Below the pieces are notes generated by a model. That model saw nothing but the letters and a program-made list of their open reading frames with translations. It ran no database searches and was not told the DNA's origin. Position numbers and translations under genes: made by a program. Positions 23,002 through 31,880 of a stretch of DNA of 64,000 nucleotides are shown here, one piece after another (positions within the stretch are counted from its first letter, which is position 1; each line of letters starts with the position of its first letter). Source of the stretch: Kitagawia praeruptora (lineage: Eukaryota > Streptophyta > Magnoliopsida > Apiales > Apiaceae); the NCBI GenBank assembly GCA_037693485.1, contig CM075348.1, positions 30,746,501 through 30,810,500 on the forward strand. The letters are read 5' to 3'.

Positions 23002-23065
23002 CCTACTCTGAAAAACAAGTCATGATGAGAATCGATATGCATTTCTGTATGGATTCGTGGGGGAT
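23002..23065 (+). other. Inverted 3'-terminal internal segment with polypurine tract
   Basis: The 64 bp match 42307-42373, the end of the Copia internal region with its GTGGGGGA polypurine tract, in plus orientation. For the outer minus-strand element they should read in the opposite direction. They begin with CCTAC, the complement of the GTAGG found after the inner element's right LTR (43662-43666). Recombination between the outer LTR and the inner 5' LTR, which face each other, would flip exactly this piece. Confidence 0.85.
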
Positions 23066-23709
23066 TGTTAGAAAATGGAAAGTTTGAGGCATATTTATAA
23101 TATGTTCTTGATGTAATTTCCTGAATCTAACAAGTGAAGGTTGTTCCTTGTAATAGGGACTTAAACTTTCATGTTTGGATCTAAGACATTTTCTTAGTGG
23201 AATCCATAAATAAATTGAGTTGAAGTTGCTTGCTTGAAATGGGTTATGTGGGTTAGTTAGTTGAAATAACTTGAGTCCCACATAGAATTGGTAATGAGAG
23301 GTTGGTGGCTTTATATAGCTCCATGTGCAAGTGTAGTGTATAACTACTAAGGCATATGGGTGTGCATGGTTGTAGTGTGAGCCTCGCGCACACACACACA
23401 CACACACGCGCGCCGCCGCCGCCCGCCTCGCCACGCCACGACACGACTCGGGTCGGGTCGAAGGGCGATTTGGGCGAATGTCTCGGCGTCTCGCGCATGC
23501 GAGGCGACCTGGGCGAGGAATTTTATTACCTGGAATATTGATTTATTTTAACAGGTTTCAGATTTATTTGTTATAGCAATACTGGAAATGAATGGATCAG
23601 TATTGGATAAAATCCTGGATTGGATCAGTACTTGGAACAAATCCTGATGGACTTAGTCAGACATCAGATACTGATGGACTAAATCCTGATGGATATCAGT
23701 TCCTGACGA
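23066..23709 (+). repeat. 5' LTR of Copia-in, truncated (LTR-B)
   Basis: TGTTAGAAAATGG...ATCAGTTCCTGACGA, the first 644 bp of a Copia LTR in plus orientation, cut off where hAT-like sequence begins. In its first 140 bp it agrees with LTR-A and the LTR at 48291 (GAATCTAAC, TAATAGGG, TAGTGG) against the inner right LTR. From about 23222 on it agrees with the inner right LTR (GAAGTTGC, CATATGGG, GGTTTC). This mosaic supports an exchange between outer and inner LTRs near 23195-23225. The open frames across it (22-23 kb) are LTR artefacts. Confidence 0.9.
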
Positions 23710-23920
23710 TAGACCTGGCAATCGTGTCGTGTCGTGTACTTTCGTGTTTCGTGTACTTGAAGGTGAAACCCGTATCCACCCGAAATGAATTCGTGTACTT
23801 GAATGTGAAACCCGTATCCACCCGAAATGAATTCGTGTACTTGAATGTGAAACCCGTATCCACCCGAAATGAATTCGTGTACTTTCGTGTCGTGTTTTGT
23901 GTATATATTATATTAAATTA
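23710..23920. mobile_element. Fragment of a hAT-like element with a 3 x 42-bp tandem repeat
   Basis: Begins TAGACCTGGCAATCGTGTCG, which resembles a hAT terminal repeat (TAG..CTGGCAA), inserted in the Copia LTR. It contains three almost identical 42-bp units (23751-23792, 23793-23834, 23835-23876) built around GTGAAACCCGTATCCACCCG. It ends abruptly where Gypsy-A LTR sequence starts, so the second end is lost. Confidence 0.5.
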
Positions 23921-24838
23921 AACAATTACGCACCAAGAATTATAAGTCTCACAACTCTCCTATTAATCTTCCAATCAAATATTCGAGTTATGTCTGTTAA
24001 ATCATGTACTAAAATCGCAACTCCTCTTCCAAGTTATTACAATCCCTAAAATTCAATCAAAGGTTCATGACTCCCCTAATTGTGTTAAGCCCTCAATAAC
24101 AGATCAGCAAAGCAAGAAAATCACAGATAATTAAACACACATGAATACCAAGGAATACTACCCAATCCTCAAATTAGAGATTTAGTTACACATAATTAAA
24201 TTAACAAAACAAGAATTAATAGAAGAAATCATAATTAAAAGAATATAGAAAAAAAACCTTTAATCTTCAATCTTCAATGAAAATAATTGTTCTCCAGAAA
24301 AATCCCTAAAAGCTGTGTACAAATTGTATCTCTCTAACGAACCACGTTTTTCCCATCCCTAGATGTGTTTATATAGATACTCCTAGTCTTGCCCAACAAC
24401 CAATTGCCTTCTATTACAATTATAATTTAAAGAAGGTACCAAAACTGCCCAGAATACAATTAGAATTAGAAAAAGGGCAAAACAGTAAATTCATGGCCTT
24501 CTTTTATAAGAACACGTGTGCGACTTCGTTCAGCACGTCCCTTGCACTTGTTTCCTATCCCAGGTTGTAGAAAATCTCTCAAGCTTCGCGTGGGCAGTAA
24601 GATCGCTGAAAACGGACTTCTAGAACTCCAGATATGGCCAAAACAGTATAAGTTGCGCAACCTTCCCGGAAAATCCGAATTTTAATCAATTAAATCTCCA
24701 AAAATGACAAAAGCTTAGATATTCTTGCAAACCTGCACAACTACACAAAACACATCAAAACTATAACAAACTTGAGTCCAAGACAATCAATTTAAGCCGA
24801 TTTAGAATGCTCCAAGTGGATATAAAATCCACTTATCA
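23921..24838 (-). repeat. Gypsy-A 3' LTR, 5'-truncated on the + strand
   Basis: Matches 28665-29585 closely (GCACCAAGAATTATAAGTCT... to CCACTTATCA). A few differences are visible, such as CTTCGCG versus CTTCACG near 24585 and 29333, so the insertion is older than Gypsy-B. Confidence 0.9.
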
Positions 24839-26160
24839 AACACCCCCAAACTTAAACCGATGCTTGTCCTCAAGCATAAACAATTATAACTAACTAACTA
24901 ACTAGTACCACTTCCGTAGGTGATCACGGTTGCATTTGGCATATGCAACAAGCCCTTTAAACCCCTAGGCAGCCCTAGTGGACGAGTAAGGTCTCGTGAG
25001 GGCCTATAGCGAATGTACCCACAAAATCCAATGCAATGCAATGCATGAATGCAACTAAATGAAAATGCAAAGATCCCCTTCAAACTCACCAAACCAACTA
25101 ACAAGCAAACATCTCAAAGAATGCAAATAAATCCAAGCAGAGCTCGACTAAGTCCCCGTATACTAACAATACACGACAGAAACGTGCGTGTGTGCGATGC
25201 TCATCAGAAATTCTCCCAACACTAGGTCAAAAATCATACCTATTCTTCGCCAAGACAATCACATGTTTATAAATAGAATAGACTGTAGACACTTCATAAC
25301 TTAGAAACACCTCCATCCTCATTCAAGTTAGCCAGGAATTCATGCTTTATTACTACACTACGACACATAATACCATAAACAATATGCATGCTTATTTAAC
25401 CGTGCAATGAATGAGACCCCAAAAGGCTTATACAATAATACCCATGTAGCGAGTGTTAGGTCAACAATCCCAAACCACAAGGCTTTAGGTTACTAGGACT
25501 AAATCCCCTCAGACTTAATTACTCAAGGATTAAAGAGCTCACTCTGGTTAATTCTGCATTTAAACAATTAAACTATTGACTCTTTTTTTTTTTTTTTTTT
25601 TTTTTTCATGCAATCTGGAATGAGAATTCTCAATTCCAACCCTAGACTACTCATATAAATATGAGCTGGCTACTAGCCATTTGACACCTAGCCATTATTC
25701 AACAAATATTAACAACTAGCATGAAATCCCTGGTTTCCCCTAAACTTAGACTTTAGTGCTCCTACGCCATCAAGGGAATAACGAAAATTCTAAATATAAT
25801 CAAGTGATTAAATCTCAAAACTCCAAACAAGCATGACCTCAACCTAGCCCAAAAGCAAACAATGAGACTGTGTAATAAATTTTGTTCCCGTAACATGCAA
25901 GTCAATTTCATAGAAACTATAAATCAGCCCTCTACTCATCATCACCACACTCAATTAAACATCTACCTATCAATCAGAATCGGCTCGTCCTAAGGGATCA
26001 TGAATTATGCATGCCATGATAATGCAACTAACATGAACATGGTATACGAAAATAAAATAACAGAATGTCCTACATGAAACAACGTAAATAATACGAACAT
26101 AAATGCATAATTTACTACTACTAATATGCAAAGCATGAAATCCTACATGAACAAATAATA
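24839..26160 (-). other. Gypsy-A 3' non-coding region
   Basis: Non-coding, but shared with Gypsy-B (31881 on), Gypsy-C (58604 on) and the copy at 63084. The most conserved part is the first 200 bp, with a hairpin GTTGCAT..ATGCAAC at about 24927-24949. An oligo-T run (25583-25606) corresponds to the pyrimidine tracts of the other copies. The 24898-25104 open frame is an artefact of this conserved DNA. Confidence 0.6.
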
Positions 26161-26659
26161 CAACAACAATTACTAAACTCTCAAACCACCCCCAAACTTA
26201 AAATATTCAATGTCCGCATTGAATGAAAGTAAATACAAGGGATAGCAGAAAACATACCTACTCGTCCTCCTCCTCGGATGAATCAGAATCTGGCGATGGA
26301 TACCGCATACGAGCTTCATAGTCTGGCCACCTTGCCTGAACACTACAAAATCCAATTGACAAGAACATAAATTCGTAATAAAAATAAGGTTAGAGAAAAA
26401 GATTTACCCAATACGAATCAAAGAGGTGAACTTGCAATTAATTCCTCTTTAGAATTGAATTTCTAGAGATTTAAAAAAAAAAATAGAAGAGGAATTGGAT
26501 TTGTATGTATAGGTGGGTATAAATATAAGATGGAATGATAGGATGAATAAAAATTTTAATGTAAAAAGAAAAAAAAATTTAGAAGGTATGAAATTTGATG
26601 TATGATAGAAATAGGAATTAGGGATAAAAAAATAAAAAAATAAGATAAAATAAATAACT

Positions 26660-26664
26660 AAATA

Positions 26665-26696
<32 letters not shown>

Positions 26697-26700
26697 ATAA

Positions 26701-26752
<52 letters not shown>
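26660..26752. repeat. (AAT)n microsatellite in Gypsy-A
   Basis: Two ATA/AAT runs interrupted by GAATAATG. The poly-Tyr/poly-Ile open frame on the minus strand (26449-27093) is a translation of this repeat, not a gene. Confidence 0.92.
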
Positions 26753-26755
<3 letters not shown>

Positions 26756-26934
26756 TGAATTAGAATAGATATAGGTTTAGAATTTTTAAGGAGAGATGAG
26801 GGGTTTTGGATTTGAAATAGGAAAAGAATTAGGTAAAATAGGGGTATAAATAGAATGGGGAGAAAAGATATTTTTTTTATATGACACAACAGCTGACAAC
26901 ACAAAAGAATCGGACAACAAAACTGATCCAGGCG

Positions 26935-27175
26935 CAAGCTGCTCGCCCGTACAGCAACCTGCCCCACACCTAGACACGTAGGCGCAACCTGCGTGACAGG
27001 CATGCAGGCTGCCCCAGGACCAGTAACGCAGGCGCAGCCTGCGTTACACAATGCTCCAGAAACAGAAACGCAGGCGCAACCTGCGTTACACACTCAAAAT
27101 TCGATTTTTTTTTTTACACTAATGCATGGGTTGCCTCCTACAAAGCGTTTCATTAACGTCATTAGCTCGACTTAT
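26935..27175. repeat. GC-rich hairpin cluster and conserved double palindrome, Gypsy-A
   Basis: Three or four diverged copies of a hairpin of the form AACGCAGGCGCAACCTGCGT (best at about 27026-27047 and 27068-27089) stand out in AT-rich DNA. They are followed at 27123-27175 by a diverged copy of the GGGTTGCCTCC-GCGCTTC-AACGTC-GACGTT block, intact in Gypsy-B and Gypsy-C. Confidence 0.65.
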
Positions 27176-27424
27176 TCACACATAAAATCTTCAGTGAGGA
27201 GAAAAAGCAAATAGATGCACATATTTACGAATTAGTAATAAAATTATGAAGTACATATATGTCTTAGATCCACTGAAAGGTACGAAAACTTTCAAGAACC
27301 TATCATGCTCAAGAAACTTGGAAACATCAAAATAGCTAGAAAAGTCGTTAGAATAATCATTATAAGTACGACTCATATACTCCTCCCAAATCGGATCCTT
27401 ATACTCTAAAGCAAGATTTTCAAC

Positions 27425-28144
27425 TTAATCAATCTTAACTTCCTTCTCTTTTATAATTGGACACTCATCAATTTTAATCTCGTCTACCAATGTATTAAAC
27501 TCAAAATTTTCTAGATTTGGTAGAATTTCAATTGCATCCAAATTATCATTAATGCGCATGGGACAATTATCAACTACACAAGTAGACTCATCAAACACAA
27601 CATTATCATCAATTGCTAAACAAGAATCATGGCATAGAGGAAAATTGACACAAGGAGGAGTTCGATAACAACCTTCATGCCACACTGCTCGAACTTCCCA
27701 AATAAAATTATTTAGTTTAGCATTCTCCTCGTACCAAGCTATTGAATCACATGGAATATCATTGTCACTAGCAATCTCTAAAGTTGGTTCATCAAAAACT
27801 CCCAAAGAAAGTAAGGGAGGATTAGACTGAGTTCCTTGAGTCATTTTATTGAGTGCAATCTCCCAATCAGCAGGTAAAGAAGGATTAGACTGAGTTAAAC
27901 TCATATCAACATCATTACACATATATGGATAAACATCATCATGATATTGATTTTCAAATGAATATGAATAATCATTGCTAGGGGCATATGGAGCATAAAA
28001 TGAGTTCTCAGAATAGAACGAATTCACCTGATATGCATTACAATCCTCATAGGAATTGAATTGTGGGTAAGGATTGAAGTCTTGATATTGTTCCTGACTG
28101 TTGTAGAAATTCTGAGCATTGTTCCAACCAAAGTTGTACTCCAT
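27425..28144 (-). CDS. Gypsy-A ORF, 239 aa, unknown function
   Basis: Open from MEYNFGWNNAQ to EKEVKID. The first 70 residues are rich in Asn, Tyr, Gln and Phe (YNSQEQYQDFNPYPQF), the remainder acidic with scattered Cys. I see no CCHC knuckle, protease DTG/DLG motif, RT or integrase motif. Its place, just after the primer site and leader, is where gag sits in Gypsy-B, and the Asn/Gln/Tyr-rich start resembles the linker after the gag zinc motif there. It may be a shrunken gag remnant kept by a non-autonomous element, or a decayed frame. Function not assigned. Confidence 0.45.
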   Translation of the reverse strand: MEYNFGWNNAQNFYNSQEQYQDFNPYPQFNSYEDCNAYQVNSFYSENSFYAPYAPSNDYSYSFENQYHDDVYPYMCNDVDMSLTQSNPSLPADWEIALNKMTQGTQSNPPLLSLGVFDEPTLEIASDNDIPCDSIAWYEENAKLNNFIWEVRAVWHEGCYRTPPCVNFPLCHDSCLAIDDNVVFDESTCVVDNCPMRINDNLDAIEILPNLENFEFNTLVDEIKIDECPIIKEKEVKID

Positions 28145-28320
28145 CTAGTCTCTCTCCTCAAAACCTGTTTAAGTTGTCTACCTCAAAGAACCTGTAGACA
28201 CACCAAAGAAAGAAATACAAAAAGAAAGAAAAGAAAAATATATACAAAGATAAAATCCAACTACAAGAAACAATTAACTCAAACTCAACATTGCTGCCTT
28301 CCCCGGCAGCGGCGCCAATT

Positions 28321-29585
28321 TGTTAGTAGTGTTTTTATGTGTTCGTTCGCAGGGAAGGACTGAATGTAATATCAAGTTCAAGTATCTTATCTCTCACAAT
28401 TTAGAAGTGTAAAAGAGTGTTTGGGTTGTTTATAAACTAAATTAAACTAATTATCAATCAAGAATAAAATATATGAGGAAAACAATCCAAGAACTGGGGT
28501 TCTTCACTTGGTTTCAATGCACATTCAATATCTATGTGATGTCTACGTTCTTACTCTGCTGAAAACAATTCTTCTAAGGTTATAAAGTTCTCTTCCAAGA
28601 TACAATATAATGTCTACAACTACACCTTAATTGTCACTTCCATGATACAATCAAAGTACAATCATAAACTATTACGCACCAAGAATTATAAGTCTCACAA
28701 CTCTCCTATTAATCTTCCAATCAAAATATTCGAGTTATGTCTGTTAAATCATGTACTAAAATCGCAACTCCTCTTCCAAGTTATTACAATCCCTAAAATC
28801 CAATCAAAGGTTCATGACTCCCCTAATTGTGTTAAGCCCTCAATAACAGATCAGCAAAGCAAGAAAATCACAGATAATTAAACACACATGAATACCAAGG
28901 AATACTACCCAATCCTCAGATTAGAGATTTAATTACACATAATTAAATTAACAAAACAAGAATTAATAGAAGAAATCATAATTAAAAGAATATAGAAAAG
29001 AAACCTTTAATCTTCAATCTTCAATGAAAATAATTGTTCTCCAGAAAAATCCCTAAAAGCTGTGTACAAATTGTATCTCTCTAACGAACCACGTTTTTCC
29101 CATCCCTAGATGTGTTTATATAGATACTCCTAGTCTTGCCCAACAACCAATTGCCTTATATTACAATTATAATTTAAAGAAGGTACCAAAACTGCCCAGA
29201 ATACAATTAGAATTAGAAAAAGGGCAAAACAGTAAATTCATGGCCTTCTTTTATAAGAACACGTGTGCGACTTCGTTCAGCATGTCCCTTGCACTTGTTT
29301 CCTATCCCAGGTTGTAGAAAATCTCTCAAGCTTCACGTGGGCAGTAAGATCGCTGAAAACGGACTTCTAGAACTCCAGATATGGCCAAAACAGTATCAGC
29401 TGCGCAACCTTCCCGGAAAATCCGAATTTTAATCAATTAAATCTCCAAAAATGACAAAAGCTTAGATATTCTTGCATACCTGCACAACTACACAAAACAC
29501 ATCAAAACTATAACAAAATTGAGTCCAAGACAATCAATTTAAGCCGATTTAGAATGCTCCAAGTGGATATAAAATCCACTTATCA
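28321..29585 (-). repeat. Gypsy-A 5' LTR
   Basis: 1265 bp, bounded by the primer site on its left and Copia-in gag sequence on its right. The end CCAAGTGGATATAAAATCCACTTATCA-type terminus (stem AAGTGGAT/ATCCACTT) is shared by all Gypsy LTRs in the window. Confidence 0.92.
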
Positions 29586-30383
29586 CCTACCTGAAAAGTT
29601 TCAGGTTATGTCTGTGATTGAAAAACTCCCTAAGTCTTGGGAAGAGTTTGCACTCTCCCTGAAAAGACAGAAAGGAGAGATCACTTGGATAAACCTGATG
29701 TTGGACATCTCTGTGCAAGAGCAACACAAGTCCAAGCAAGGACATGTGATGCCTACTGAACATGCTGGGAGTTCGAAGGTGAATGTAGTGACTGTAGGAC
29801 AGAAAAGAAAGTCTGTCACTAAGAAGGAAAACACTAAGTCTAAGGACAAGAACAAGGCTAAGAAACCAAAGGCAAACAAACCATGTTGGTCTTGTGGACA
29901 GGTTGGTCATTGGAGCAAGGACTGTCCTGAAAAAAAAGCTAAGAAACCTGTTGTGGGAGCACAAGCTAACACTGTGCTTGGAACCACTGGTGGGCCTACG
30001 GTTAACATGGTTGTTGGTGAGGCTATTGCTTCTGAAACTGATAACGGGTATGTAACCTACAACCCTGTACTTCATTCTACTTATTCGTCTCATGAATGGT
30101 TGATTGATACTGAAGCTAATGTACATATTTGTACTGATATTACTCTATTTGTATCTTATCAACAGACTCATGGAATGACTGTGATGATGGGGAATGCGAG
30201 TGTAGCTCAAGTACTTGGAATAGGAAACGTAGACCTGAAGTTCGCTTCTGGGCGTGTTCTATCCCTCACTAGAGTGCACCATGTTCCTGATATTCGTAGA
30301 AATATAATAAGTGGAAGTTGTTTAGTAAAGAATGGTTTTGAAGTTTCTTTGAAATGTAATAAAGTAGTTATTACAAATACTGG
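29586..30383 (+). pseudogene. Copia-in gag/protease fragment
   Basis: In-frame continuation of Copia gag from LPEKFQVMSVIEKLPKSW through the CCHC knuckle CWSCGQVGHWSKDC (about 29884-29925) to the protease region WLIDTEANVHIC. The outer copy has DTGA here; in this copy the Gly codon reads GAA (30112-30114), so the aspartic protease motif is changed. The reading breaks at 30384, where Gypsy-B is inserted in the sequence ...NTGV. The N-terminal gag part is missing. Confidence 0.92.
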
Positions 30384-31880
30384 TGTTATGCAAAATTACG
30401 CAAGCGCATGTTGTCACAAGTAATATATGATTAAATCAAGTTCGTTCCCACAGAGATCTAGAATGGTGTTCAATTCAATTAATGTACCTATGCACCAATG
30501 TATGGTTTTTATCCACTGCTAAGACAAATAACAAATTGGATTACTAAATTAAACTAAGATGCAAATTATAAAACTAAGAATTAAATTAATTAATAAGAAT
30601 AGAAATCGAGTTACTTATGAGAATTAAAACATGGAACCCTAGTTTCATCATCTACTTCACTTAGAGTTGCAGCCTTTAATTACTATGTGCAATGGTTTTG
30701 ATATCTGATCGGATAACACGAAACAAGTATACGCTACCTGTCAGCATACGCATACCAAACTAAACATACATCCACAAAAGAGATAGAAGATGAATAGACA
30801 CCAATTATGCTTAGACCCTATATGTCTATAGAATTTGAAAACATAACGGTTGAAGAACAAGTTATCCATAAAGATCACATAGGGCGGTATAAGTATTTTC
30901 ATCTCACACCACAACCATATTGATAAACAATTATGAACCTATGCTAGCATGGCAAGTTCTAAATCTCAAGATCCACTTTCACTTCACAAGAGATTAACAA
31001 TTCAATTTAGATGTTAGCTACGCATCCAAAAGCATTAAGATTAACCATACGAGGATATCAAGAATTCACCACACATAAATCTTTAAGGCATGCAAACTAC
31101 TAAGCTACATAGATAAATTCACTAGGATCCCACGACAACGATTAGCCCATAATTGAACTGTTCATCATCGTGGGATTTGATGAAAACATGATAAATAACA
31201 AGATATGAATAAAAGACGTAATTATATTAATAAACAAGAGTTTGAGAAAACAAATCTATAATCCAAAGTAACACAAAGGATGAAGTAGATCTAGATCCGT
31301 TGCTTGTCACGAGCGTTGAACCCTTCTCTCCTTTTCTCCCTTGCAAATCTAAGCTAGGTTACAAAATAATAAAACTATCATAATCTGTATATCTCTATTA
31401 CAATGGTAGGATGTGTTTAAATAGGCTCTAAAAGTCTTGCCCAGCAAGAAAATACCCAAAATAGAGTTAAAACAGAATTTCTGCAAAAGACGTTTCCTAA
31501 ACTGATTCTGTTTTCTTAAGGAAATTCGTAACTGACTTTTCTTCTGTTTTCCAGAGCCGTTCCAGACGTAATTGGACCTCTGGACCACCTTAGAATGATA
31601 GAGAATCTCGTTATCTTCGCGTGGACTGCTTACGGGCTGAAAACAGACTTATAGAACTCAAGATATGGCCCAAACAGTGTAGACTGCGCAACCCTTCTTA
31701 AAAACTCCGAATTTTAATCAATTAATTCCCAAAAAATAATAAAAACATCCACCTTAGTCAACCTTCTCGTAAATCTGCACAACTAAGCAAAACACATCAA
31801 AACTACCAGAAACTTGAGCCCAAGACAATCAATTTAAGCCAATTTAGAATGCTCCAAGTGGATATAAAAGCCACTTATCA
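30384..31880 (-). repeat. Gypsy-B 3' LTR
   Basis: TGTTATGCAAAATTACGC...CCACTTATCA, practically identical to 37555-39051. The 79-codon open frame at 31349-31588 is repeated unchanged in the other LTR (38520-38759) and is not a gene. Confidence 0.96.

Larger units (their letters stand above)
23921..29585 (-). mobile_element. Gypsy-A: non-autonomous Ty3/Gypsy-like element, left LTR truncated
   Basis: Right LTR (element 5') 28321-29585, 1265 bp, TGTTAGTAGT...CCACTTATCA. Left LTR 23921-24838 lacks its first 345 bp. Just left of 28321 lies TTGGCGCCGCTGCCGGGG (minus strand), a primer site of the type used by Athila/Tat Gypsy elements. At 24839 CACCCCCAAACTTAAACC gives the polypurine tract. The 3.5-kb interior has one 239-codon frame and otherwise non-coding DNA shared with Gypsy-B and Gypsy-C. 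No protease, RT or integrase. It sits in Copia-in gag; CCTAC follows at 29586-29590 as a possible target duplication, whose partner was lost. Confidence 0.85.

Noticed and set aside
22636..23498. Several 60-143-codon frames repeated at 42.3-42.8 kb and 49.2-49.6 kb
   Set aside because: They lie inside the Copia LTRs, across the CpG-rich and CA-repeat blocks, and occur once per LTR.
23751..23876. Possible CRISPR-like array
   Set aside because: Three directly adjacent 42-bp units without spacers, in a plant transposon fragment: a simple tandem repeat.
24898..25104. 68-codon frame, with a relative at 31938-32120
   Set aside because: A frame across the conserved Gypsy 3' non-coding region; absent as an open frame in the other copies.
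26449..27093. 214-codon minus-strand frame with long Tyr and Ile runs
   Set aside because: It is the translation of an (AAT)n microsatellite and neighbouring AT-rich Gypsy-A DNA; no domain or codon pattern of a gene.
29587..30126. 179-codon minus-strand frame, repeated at 47.3-47.7 kb on the plus strand
   Set aside because: Antisense shadow of the Copia gag coding region.
31349..31588. 79-codon frame identical at 38520-38759
   Set aside because: Part of the duplicated Gypsy-B LTR, no coding features.
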